Shown here: positions 44,433 through 52,174 of the stretch, piece by piece
Position numbering within the stretch: position 1 is the first letter of the stretch
Layout of the letters: each line of letters begins with the position of its first letter
Assembly (NCBI RefSeq): GCF_013402875.1
Contig: NZ_CP058580.1
Coordinates: 175,484-239,483 of the forward strand
Direction: 5' to 3'
DNA: 64,000 nt
Source of the DNA: Halorarum salinum
GTDB lineage: Archaea; Halobacteriota; Halobacteria; Halobacteriales; Haloferacaceae
Position numbers and translations under genes: made by a program
The notes under the pieces: generated by a model
What the model saw: the letters and a program-made list of their open reading frames with translations, nothing else
What the model was told of the DNA's origin: nothing
Databases searched by the model: none

Positions 44433-45020
44433 ATGTGGCCGTGGGAGCACCTCGTCGTGGGGTACCTGCTGTACACGCTGTACACCCACGCGAGGGGGAA
44501 CGGCTCGCCGACGACGCTCGCCGTGCTCGTGCTCGTGCTCGCCACCCAGATGCCGGACCTGATCGACAAGCCGCTGGCGTGGGGGCTCGGCGTCCTGCCG
44601 TCGGGGCGGTCGTTCGCGCACTCCCTGCTGTTCGCGCTCCCCGCCATCGTCGCGGTGACGGTCGCCGGCGTCCTCGCCCGCGTCCCCCGCATCGCGCCGG
44701 CGTTCGCGCTCGGCTACCTCTCCCACCTGGCGGGCGACGTGGCGTACCCGTTCCTCGTCGACGGCGACGTCGTGCTCGGCTTCCTGCTCTGGCCGCTCGT
44801 GCCCGCTTCCGACTCCGACCCGCCGGACGGGCTCCCGCACCTGCAGGAGCTTGTGGCGGACTTCCTCGGGTTCCTGCTCACCCCGCGCGGGACGACGTAC
44901 CTGCTGTTCGAGGGGGGGCTGCTCGCGTTCGCCCTCCTCGTGTGGGTGTGGGACGGGATGCCGGGGGTACGCCCGGTCATCGACGCCGTGTTCCCCCGAT
45001 CGCGACCCGACGGGCGGTGA
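44433..45020 (+). CDS. Membrane-bound metal-dependent hydrolase (YdjM/DUF457-like)
   Basis: The 195-residue membrane protein has several helices and the family marks WPWEHLVVGYLLYTLYTH (His in helix 1), MPDLIDKPLAW (Asp site), SFAHSLLFALPAI (His) and LGYLSHLAGDVAYPFLVDGD (His-Asp). Relatives are thought to be metal-dependent hydrolases in lipid or polysaccharide metabolism. The ATG lies one base past the DUF1616 stop, so both form an operon. Confidence 0.8.
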   Translation: MWPWEHLVVGYLLYTLYTHARGNGSPTTLAVLVLVLATQMPDLIDKPLAWGLGVLPSGRSFAHSLLFALPAIVAVTVAGVLARVPRIAPAFALGYLSHLAGDVAYPFLVDGDVVLGFLLWPLVPASDSDPPDGLPHLQELVADFLGFLLTPRGTTYLLFEGGLLAFALLVWVWDGMPGVRPVIDAVFPRSRPDGR

Positions 45021-45055
45021 CGGGGTTAAGTACGCCCCAATCCCGGAGAGGCTGT

Positions 45056-45066
45056 CCATAACAATG
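45056..45066 (+). promoter_or_regulatory. TAACAA promoter motif of the Gfo/Idh operon
   Basis: CCATAACAATG ending 25 nt before the ATG. It is identical over 11 bases to the copy at 42743. Confidence 0.65.
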
Positions 45067-45091
45067 ACCGAACGGCCGGCAGGGAAGGCCG

Positions 45092-46219
45092 ATGACGTTA
45101 CGAACTGCGGTCGTCGGCGGCGGAACCGTCTCGGGGGTTCACCTCTCGGGACTCTCGCGGAACCCGCGAACGGAACTGGTCGCCATCTGTGACCTCGACG
45201 AGGACCGCGCGCGCGAGATCGCGTCCGAGTACGACATCGAGGCGTACTTCGACGTCGAGGAACTGGTCGCGGAGGCCGACCTGGACTGGCTGCACGTCTG
45301 CACGCCCGTCCAGACGCACCTCGCGGTGGCCCGGACGGCCATCGAGGCCGGCATCCCGATCCAGATCGAGAAGCCGACGACCGAGACGTTCGAGGAGTTC
45401 GAGGAGCTGGAGGCGCTCGCGGAGCGCCACGGCGTCACCGTCTCCGCGAAGCACAACCACAACTTCGACCCGGTGATGCGCGAGGCGATGGGGAAGGTCG
45501 ACGCCGGCGAACTCGGCCAGGTGAAGGGCGTCGACGTGGTGTACACCGGCTCCAGCCTCGCCGACGACCCGAACCGCGGCGACTGGAACTTCGAGCTCTC
45601 CGGCGGCGAGTTCGAGGAGGGGATCCCCCACCCGATCTACCTCACGCTGCGGGCCGGCGGCTACCCCCGCGACGAGTCGGAGATCCAGGCGCTCACCGGG
45701 CTGTTCGGCACCTACGACCGCACGTTCGACTACGACGCCGCGCAGGTGAGCTACGTCAGCGAGGACGGCGTGCTCTGTACGACGAAGATGCTCGGCGGGA
45801 CCATCCCGAACCGGGTGATCCTGATCCACGGCGAGGAGATGTCGCTCACGGTCGACCTGATCTCCCAGACGCTCGAGAAGCACGACCGGAACTACAAGTC
45901 GTCGGCGCTAAACCGCGCGCTCAACAACGTCGACCGGGCCGGCGACCGCCTGATCGGTACGGCCCGGAACGCCCACTCGGTGGTCCGGCGCGCCCGCGAC
46001 GACAGCTGGGACGTCGCCAGGCAGCTCAACGCCCACTACTACCAGAACGACGCCGAGTCGAAGGCGCTGCTGGGCGAGGGCGAGATGCCCGTCCCGCTGG
46101 AGGAGGCGCGGTGGACGATCCTGCTGATGGACGAGATACGGAACGCGGCACGGGGCGGCGAAGGGGCCGAGGAGGACGCCCACCCCGTCGAACCGGCGGT
46201 CGCCCGGGACGGTGAGTGA
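45092..46219 (+). CDS. Gfo/Idh/MocA-family oxidoreductase
   Basis: The 375-residue protein has an NAD(P)-binding Rossmann start (TAVVGGGTVSGVHLSGLSRN), the WLHVCTPVQTH segment, the catalytic EKP motif (QIEKPTTETFEEFEE) and a KHNHNFDP strand. The C-terminal half is the usual alpha/beta domain with LRAGGYPRDESEIQALTGLF. It most likely oxidises, reduces or epimerises a nucleotide sugar for the glycan. The following gene overlaps its end by eight bases. Confidence 0.88.
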   Translation: MTLRTAVVGGGTVSGVHLSGLSRNPRTELVAICDLDEDRAREIASEYDIEAYFDVEELVAEADLDWLHVCTPVQTHLAVARTAIEAGIPIQIEKPTTETFEEFEELEALAERHGVTVSAKHNHNFDPVMREAMGKVDAGELGQVKGVDVVYTGSSLADDPNRGDWNFELSGGEFEEGIPHPIYLTLRAGGYPRDESEIQALTGLFGTYDRTFDYDAAQVSYVSEDGVLCTTKMLGGTIPNRVILIHGEEMSLTVDLISQTLEKHDRNYKSSALNRALNNVDRAGDRLIGTARNAHSVVRRARDDSWDVARQLNAHYYQNDAESKALLGEGEMPVPLEEARWTILLMDEIRNAARGGEGAEEDAHPVEPAVARDGE

Positions 46220-47042
46220 ACAGCTGGGAACGGCGCGGCTCGCCCGGGCGGTCGCCGCCGCCGACGACTCGATCCGCCGGGCCGGCAGGCGGCTCCTCGA
46301 ACGCGAACCGGCGCTCGAGCCGCACCTGCTGGCCGCCCGCGACGCGTACGCTCGCGGCTACGTCCGGGCGCGCGCGAAGGCGAACGCCGTCCGGTACGAC
46401 GCGCCGGTCGTGCCGTACCGGCTCGTCCACGTCGACCCCGCCGACGTCGAGTCGGCCCGGGAGTTCACGCTCGCCAAGTTCCGGCTGGCCGGCACCGTCG
46501 TCGGCGGCGACTGGGACCTGACCGACGCCCGGTTCGCCGACATGGACGTCTATCGGGCGTACGTCGCCCACTTCGAGGAGGGCGTCCCCTGGGAGGAGAC
46601 GGCGTTCTACGACCGCGTCGTCCGGGAGATGGAGGCGGGACGCGTCATGTGGGACTGCACCTCGGAGGCTGAGTTCCGCGAGCGGTGTCGGCGGCTCGAC
46701 GAACTGTACGACTGCATCGCGGAGCACGGCTACCGGTCCCAGGAGGAACTGAGCGGGGGCGGCCTGGCGGATCCGATCAGCTCCGGCCCCCGGCTCAAGA
46801 TCGAGCGGCTGAACGACGAGATCGCGGTCCACGTCGCCCGCGACGGCGAGCTGCTGTTCGAGGACGGCCGGAACCGCCTCTCCATCGCGAAGGTCCAGGG
46901 GCTCGAGACGGTCCCCGTCCGCATCCTCCGCCGGCACGAGCGGTGGCAGGCGATCAGGGACGCGTACGTGCGGGGCGACCCCGCCGTGCGCGAGTACGGC
47001 GACCACCCCGACGTCCGCTATCTCGACTTCGGCGGCGGCTGA
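46212..47042 (+). CDS. ParB/SerK-fold domain protein
   Basis: The 276-residue protein (GTG start overlapping the oxidoreductase stop) has a helical N-terminal half (LLEREPALEPHLLAARDAYA) and, near residues 215-255, a ParB/sulfiredoxin-like segment: VHVARDGELLFEDGRNRLSI, then AKVQGLETVPVRILRRHERW. The DGxxRL-x-AK-x-GLETVPV pattern is that of ParB N domains and of the ADP-dependent serine kinase SerK. There is no helix-turn-helix, so chromosome partition is unlikely. Position in a glycan operon suggests a kinase or nucleotide-using enzyme. Function unproven. Confidence 0.65.
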   Translation: MSEQLGTARLARAVAAADDSIRRAGRRLLEREPALEPHLLAARDAYARGYVRARAKANAVRYDAPVVPYRLVHVDPADVESAREFTLAKFRLAGTVVGGDWDLTDARFADMDVYRAYVAHFEEGVPWEETAFYDRVVREMEAGRVMWDCTSEAEFRERCRRLDELYDCIAEHGYRSQEELSGGGLADPISSGPRLKIERLNDEIAVHVARDGELLFEDGRNRLSIAKVQGLETVPVRILRRHERWQAIRDAYVRGDPAVREYGDHPDVRYLDFGGG

Positions 47043-47182
47043 CGCCGCCGCCGCCGCCGCCGCCGGCGCGCCGGCCCTCGTCCCGCCGGTCCCCCGCTTC
47101 GGCCCTACCTGCGACCCGCCCGGACCCCGCTCCGGGCTGCGCCGCCCGACCGTTTTTGGCCCTGCTCCACCAACGCCCGTCC

Positions 47183-47878
47183 GTGACCTCAGCACTGTTC
47201 GTCGTCAGCGAGGAAGGCTACTGGGCCGAGGAGTGTATCGAACCGCTAACGACGCTCGACGACGCCGACGTGGACGTGGCCGTCGCGACGCCGTCGGGCG
47301 GCCCGGCGCTCGTCGACGAGCGTTCGACCGACCCGGAGAACGTCGGGGAGGAGACCGCCGAGTTCGTCCAGGAGGTCGCCGAGAACGACGAGCGACTGAA
47401 CGACCCCGAGCCGGTCGCGACCGTGTCGGCGGCCGACTACGACGCGGTCGTCTTCCCGGGCGGCCACGGCACGGAGTGGGACGTCAACCAGGACCGCCAC
47501 GCCCGCGCGCTGCTTCGGGACGCGGTCGAGTCCGACGAGGGGACGGCGCTGGTCGTCTGCCACGCCGTCGGCCTGCTCGCGTTCACCCGCGGCTCCGACG
47601 GGGGGTTCCTGGTCGACGGGCGCGACGTGACCGGCTTCCCGAACGAGTGGGAGGAGGGAATCGTCGACGGGAACGACCTGATGCCCGACGGTCGAAAGCT
47701 CCCCTACTGGGTCGAGGACGAGGTCGAGGCGGCGGGCGGGAACTGGGACGCCGAACTCGACGAGGACGCCTCCGTGACGGTGGACGGCGACCTCGTCACC
47801 GCGCGCGGACCCGAGTCCTCCACCGCGGCCGCCGAGACGCTGCTCGGCGAACTCGGCGTCCAGCAGCCGGCGGACTAG
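47183..47878 (+). CDS. DJ-1/PfpI-superfamily protein
   Basis: A 231-residue class-I-glutamine-amidotransferase-like protein from a GTG start: SALFVVSEEGYWAEECIEPL, YDAVVFPGGHGTEWDV, nucleophile elbow ALVVCHAVGLLAF with Cys ~127 and the neighbouring His, then RDVTGFPNEWEEG. This is the Hsp31/YajL-like layout. Members act as protein or glyoxal deglycases, chaperones or peptidases; which applies here is open. It is separate from the preceding operon by a 140-bp gap. Confidence 0.88.
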   Translation: MTSALFVVSEEGYWAEECIEPLTTLDDADVDVAVATPSGGPALVDERSTDPENVGEETAEFVQEVAENDERLNDPEPVATVSAADYDAVVFPGGHGTEWDVNQDRHARALLRDAVESDEGTALVVCHAVGLLAFTRGSDGGFLVDGRDVTGFPNEWEEGIVDGNDLMPDGRKLPYWVEDEVEAAGGNWDAELDEDASVTVDGDLVTARGPESSTAAAETLLGELGVQQPAD

Positions 47879-47902
47879 GCTCGCCGGGAACCGACCGACG
47901 GC

Positions 47903-48436
47903 TCACTCCGGCACGCCGAGCACCGCGACGTCGTAGGTGGCGACGTCCGCGGGCGAGGTGAGGACGAGCACCTCGAACCCCCACTCCGTCCCGCCGGCGA
48001 GGTCGCCGGCGGTGGCGAGGTAGCGGCCGAGCATGGCGCCGTCGGCGTCGTACGCCCGCACGCGGACCTCGACGTACGAGACGGTCCGCTCGCTCACGTT
48101 CGCGACGGTCCCCCGGACCGTCGCCCCCTTGTACCCCGACTGGACGACGAACTCGTGGCCCTCGAGCGAGAGCGCGTCGAGCGAACTCGCCGCGCCGTTC
48201 GTCCCGCTCGGCGCGAGCGCCGCCGCCGCGGACATCTCGCTCGCGTTGCGCGGGTCGCCCCCCGCCGTCCCGACCTCCCCCTCCTCGTAGGTCGGGTCGT
48301 CGCTCGCCCCGGTACAGCCGGCGAGGGCGGCCGTCGCCCCCGCCCCCAGCGAGACGAGGACGCCACGGCGGGTCGCCCGCCGGGAGCGGCCGCTCGCGCC
48401 CGACCCGTCCCCGTCGCCGCGGTCGCGGTCGACCAT
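47903..48436 (-). CDS. Tat-exported lipoprotein with FxLYD-type domain
   Basis: The 177-residue protein has a twin-arginine signal RRATRRGVLVSLGAGATAAL followed by the lipobox AGC, so it should be exported folded and lipid-anchored at Cys 41. The mature part has one Ig-like domain with VRGTVANVSERTVSYVEVRV, RAYDADGAMLGRY and EWGFEVLV, fitting the FxLYD family common in haloarchaea. Its stop converges with the DJ-1-like gene. Binding partner unknown. Confidence 0.8.
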   Translation of the reverse strand: MVDRDRGDGDGSGASGRSRRATRRGVLVSLGAGATAALAGCTGASDDPTYEEGEVGTAGGDPRNASEMSAAAALAPSGTNGAASSLDALSLEGHEFVVQSGYKGATVRGTVANVSERTVSYVEVRVRAYDADGAMLGRYLATAGDLAGGTEWGFEVLVLTSPADVATYDVAVLGVPE

Positions 48437-48587
48437 CACGCACGAACCGTCGCGCGGAACGCATTTCAGTATACTCCCCGGACCGGGCGGCGACCCCCAC
48501 GGCGGCCGGCCGTCCCCGGCTCCCGGGCGGGGAGACGGCTCCGTTCCCGGGAAAACGCTCTTTGCGCCGTTGGCCGACGTCCACACC

Positions 48588-49630
48588 ATGGATTCTGCGG
48601 GGGACGTCGGAGCCGGCGACTCGCCGGCGGTGGACGACGAGGGGTCGACGGCGCGGACCCGGGCGGTCGAGTGGGTGCTGGTCGGCGGCGACCGGGTACG
48701 CCTCGAGCCGGGTATCTCGGCCGCGGTCCCCGTGCTGTTGCTCGCGCTCGACGCGGCCGGGCTGATCGCGTTCACGAAGGCGAACTCGGTCACGCGGATG
48801 GCGAGCGGGATGATCGCCGGCACGTTCTCGCTCGTCACGCTGGTCGTCTCGATCAACCAGCTCATCCTCTCGCGGGAGTTCTCCACGGCCGGGGAGTTCC
48901 GCGACCGGCTCTCGGGCGTCGCGGAGTTCCGGGGGGACGTCGCGGACGTGACGGGCGCGCCCGCGTCCCCGGCGGTGCCCACCCGGCTGCTCGAACTGCT
49001 CGTCGACGCCATCCGGCGGCGCGCGGACGCCCTGGCCGACGCAGTCGACGACGGCGACGGGGAGTACTGGGACCGCGTCGAGGGGTACGCCGAGGAGGTC
49101 GCGGGCGACGCCGCGCGGGTCGACGGGACGCTGGAGGGCTCGGGGAGCAGGCGTTCGACGCCCTCGCGGCGGCCGTCGAGTACGACGACACTCGGCAGCT
49201 CCACGCCGCCGAACGCCTCCGGAACGACGCCCCCGCGCCTTCGGGGGAGGCCGCGGCCGCGTTCGACGACCTCGTCGAGGCGCTGCGGCTGTCCGCCGCG
49301 GTCCAGGAACACTTCAAGACGATCCACCTCCAGCGCGAGCTGACCCGGTTCTCCCAGCTGACGGTGTACAGCGGGCTGCCGTCGGTGCTCGGGGCCGTCC
49401 TGATCGCCCTGCTGTACGGCGATCTCGGCGGGGCGATCCTCGGCACGGAGTACGTCCCGTACGCGGTCTCGCTGCTCGCGGCGGTCGTCTCGCTCCCGCT
49501 CGCGCTGCTCGCCGCCTACATCCTGCGGACGGCGACGCTCATCCGGCGGACCGCGGCGGTCGGACCGATCCTCCCGGGAGCGGACGCCGAGGAGGGACCG
49601 CTTCTCGTCCGGAACGGCGACGGGGACTGA
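48588..49630 (+). pseudogene. Membrane protein gene with a frameshift near 49140
   Basis: The first part (to about 49140) reads MDSAGDVGAGDSPAVDDEGS, two membrane helices (ISAAVPVLLLALDAAGLIAF and MIAGTFSLVTLVVSINQLIL) and a helical FRDRLSGVAEFRGD region. In that frame the sequence then turns Arg/Ser-rich; the overlapping frame gives GEQAFDALAAAVEYDDTRQL, then helices ending LLAAYILRTATLIRRTAAVG. One base is missing around the GAGGGCTCGGGG stretch, so the two parts belong to one ancestral ~345-residue protein. A sequencing error in the G run, a recent mutation or programmed frameshifting are all possible. No family recognised. Confidence 0.7.
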
Positions 49631-49663
49631 CCGCGGACCCCGACCCCGTCCCGGGCCCGCGTC

Positions 49664-50623
49664 TCACCGCCCGGCGGACGCGTCGGCTGTCCCCGTCCGC
49701 TCGGACTCCACGAGCGCCGCGAGCCCGTCCCGGAGCGACACGGTCGGCTCGTACCCCAGGACCTCCCGCGCGCGGGAGAGGTCCGCGCGGCTCCGCCTGA
49801 GGTCGCCCGGCCGCGGGTCCGTGTGGACGACGTCCACGTCCGCGCCGGTCACGTCCCGGACCGTCCCGGCCAGTTCGCGGATGGTGACGCTCTCGCCGGT
49901 GCCGACGTTGACGGCCGTGCCGACGTCGTCGGTCCGTGCGGCCGCGAGGTTCGCGTCCACAACGTCCGAGACGTGGACGAAGTCGCGGGTCTGCTCGCCG
50001 TCGCCCTCGACCGTGAGCGGGCCGCCCGAGCGCGCCTGGTCGAGGAACGCCCGGATGACGCCGCTGTAGGGGCCGCTCGCCTGTCCGGGCCCGTAGACGT
50101 TGAAGTAGCGCAGCGCGACCGTCTCGAGCCCGTAGAGGTCGTTGTACAGCCGGGCGTAGTGGTCGAGCGCGAGCTTGTCGAGCGCGTACGGCGAGGCCGG
50201 CTCCTTCGGGTGGTCCTCCGCGACGGGCACCGACTCCGGCTCGCCGTAGATGGCGACGCTCGAGGCGAGGACGGCCCGGGCGTCCGCCCTGCGGGCGGCC
50301 TCCAGCAGCCGGACGGTCGCGGTCGCGTTCCGGTCGTGGCTCTCGGCGGGCCGCTCGACCGAGTCGGGCACCGAGACGAGCCCCGCCTCGTGGAACACCA
50401 GGTCGACCCCCTCCATCGCGGCGCCGAGGTCGTTCGGGTCGCGCACGTCGCCCTCCACGAGCGTCGCGCCGTCGGGAACGTTCCCCGGCCGGCCGGTCGA
50501 GAGGTCGTCGAGCACGCGCACCTCGTTGTCCGCGACGAGCGCGTCGGCGACGTGGCTCCCGACGAAGCCGGCGCCGCCGGTCACGAGGGTCGTCAGGCCG
50601 CTGGGGGCGTCCACGTCGGTCAT
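49664..50623 (-). CDS. NAD-dependent nucleotide-sugar epimerase
   Basis: An extended SDR protein of 319 residues: TLVTGGAGFVGSHVADALVA (NAD), VLDDLSTG, VFHEAGLVSVPDS, LASSVAIYGE, catalytic YALDK, RYFNVYGPGQ and DFVHVSDVVDANL. This is the GalE/Gne-like subgroup acting on UDP-glucose or UDP-GlcNAc and related sugars. The downstream gap to the frameshifted gene is short. A TAACAA motif on its strand lies about 60 nt upstream. Confidence 0.9.
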   Translation of the reverse strand: MTDVDAPSGLTTLVTGGAGFVGSHVADALVADNEVRVLDDLSTGRPGNVPDGATLVEGDVRDPNDLGAAMEGVDLVFHEAGLVSVPDSVERPAESHDRNATATVRLLEAARRADARAVLASSVAIYGEPESVPVAEDHPKEPASPYALDKLALDHYARLYNDLYGLETVALRYFNVYGPGQASGPYSGVIRAFLDQARSGGPLTVEGDGEQTRDFVHVSDVVDANLAAARTDDVGTAVNVGTGESVTIRELAGTVRDVTGADVDVVHTDPRPGDLRRSRADLSRAREVLGYEPTVSLRDGLAALVESERTGTADASAGR

Positions 50624-50683
50624 CGTCGCTCACCGCACGTCGCTGGTCGCTGGTCCATACGACCGGCCACGAACGGTCGCGGG

Positions 50684-50691
50684 ATTGTTAG
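50684..50691 (-). promoter_or_regulatory. TAACAA promoter motif of the epimerase gene
   Basis: Gene strand CTAACAAT, about 60 nt before the ATG. Orientation fits the set, spacing is long. Confidence 0.4.
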
Positions 50692-50704
50692 CCGTCGCCT
50701 TCCG

Positions 50705-52174
50705 TCACGCGAGGAAGTCGGCCACCTCCCGCACGTCGAGGACCCCCCCGACGACCGCGAGCACGCCCCAGACGGCCAGGCCGACGAACACCGCGCCGAC
50801 GAGCGTGGCCACGCCCGAGACCATCGGGAGAACCGACGCGACGACGGCCGCCATCCCGGCGGTCACGAGACAGACGACGCCGACGTGGCGGGTCACGCGC
50901 CGGACGCTGAAGCCGAGTTCCGAGTGGATGACCCAGACGTTCGTCCCGGTGTAGACGGTGTAGGTGAGGACCGTCGCGACCGCGGCGCCGACCACGCCCA
51001 TCCGCGGGATGAGAACCAGGTTCAACAGGAAGTTCGAGACCGCCATCGTCGACTTCACGATGGCGCGCTCGCGCGCCCGGCCGAGGTAGTCCAGCCCGTC
51101 GCTGGTCACCTTGTTCACGGCGTTGACGAGGACGAACCCGCTGAACACCTGGACGACCGGGACGGCGGCGATGTAGTCGGCCCCGAAGACGTACTGGATC
51201 ATCGGCTCGGCGACGAGGACCAGCCCCGCCGCCGCGGGGATGTACGCCAGCAGGACGTACTCCAGCGAGCGCTCGTACAGGCGGGCCGCGCGGTCGAGCC
51301 GGTCGCCCGACTTCTGCTCGCCGAGGGCGGGCGAGATGGTGAAGCCGAACGACGCGGCCGGCACCGCGACGAAGTCCGACACCTGCTTCGCGACCGTGTA
51401 GTACCCGACCGCGGTCATGTTCAGCAGGACGCCGATGAGGAGGGTGTCCACCTTCTTGTCGAGCACGTTCGCCCCCCGGGTCGCCGTGAGCGGGACGGCG
51501 TACTCCAGCACGCGCCGCGTGAGCCCCTCCTCGACGTCGTCGGCCGGCTCGTACTGCCGGTAGAACTTGGCGTACAGCACGCCGAAGCCGACCGCCCCCG
51601 CGAGGAGGAAGCCGGCGACGTAGCCCGCGAGCGCGCCCACGGCGCCGAAGCCGAGCAGGACGAAGCCGACGACGAACAGCAGCCGGGAGACGTTGGAGAC
51701 GACGCCGACGACGGCGGTCCACGTCACGCGGTTGAACCCCTGGAACGCCGCGCTCAGGAACTTCGTCCCCGACCGGGCGGCGACGTACACCGCGCCGATC
51801 AGCAGGAACGGGACGAGGCTCGGCTCGCCGAGCATCCGGGCGACGGGTCGGCCGAGCACGACGACGCCGACGCTGACGACGACGGTGACGGCCCCGAGAA
51901 AGACGAGCGATCGCCGGATGATGTGGGGGATCTGTCCCGGGTCGGTCTCGGCGAAGTCGGTGATGTACCGCGCGGTGGACTTCGGGAGCCCGAGCGTCGC
52001 CATGATGCTCGCCACCGTGAGCACCGACAGCGCGAAGTTGAGCTCGCCGAACTCCTCGGGCGTGAGCAGGAAGCGCGTGAGGACGATGATCAGGGCGGCG
52101 TTCGCCACCATGGTCAGCGCGTTCGCGCCGAAGGTGGCCTTCACGCCGCGGGCGAGGCGTTCCGAGAAGGACAT
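50705..52174 (-). CDS. Lipid-linked oligosaccharide flippase (Wzx/AglR type)
   Basis: The 489-residue MATE/MVF-like polytopic protein has about 14 hydrophobic segments, starting MSFSERLARGVKATFGANAL, with LSVLTVASIMATLGLPKSTA, VAGFLLAGAVGFGVLYAKFY and VGVVCLVTAGMAAVVASVLP. It would flip lipid-linked glycans to the outer face of the membrane. Its ATG is directly preceded by the stop of the membrane gene on the same strand (one base apart), so both are one operon. Confidence 0.88.
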   Translation of the reverse strand: MSFSERLARGVKATFGANALTMVANAALIIVLTRFLLTPEEFGELNFALSVLTVASIMATLGLPKSTARYITDFAETDPGQIPHIIRRSLVFLGAVTVVVSVGVVVLGRPVARMLGEPSLVPFLLIGAVYVAARSGTKFLSAAFQGFNRVTWTAVVGVVSNVSRLLFVVGFVLLGFGAVGALAGYVAGFLLAGAVGFGVLYAKFYRQYEPADDVEEGLTRRVLEYAVPLTATRGANVLDKKVDTLLIGVLLNMTAVGYYTVAKQVSDFVAVPAASFGFTISPALGEQKSGDRLDRAARLYERSLEYVLLAYIPAAAGLVLVAEPMIQYVFGADYIAAVPVVQVFSGFVLVNAVNKVTSDGLDYLGRARERAIVKSTMAVSNFLLNLVLIPRMGVVGAAVATVLTYTVYTGTNVWVIHSELGFSVRRVTRHVGVVCLVTAGMAAVVASVLPMVSGVATLVGAVFVGLAVWGVLAVVGGVLDVREVADFLA

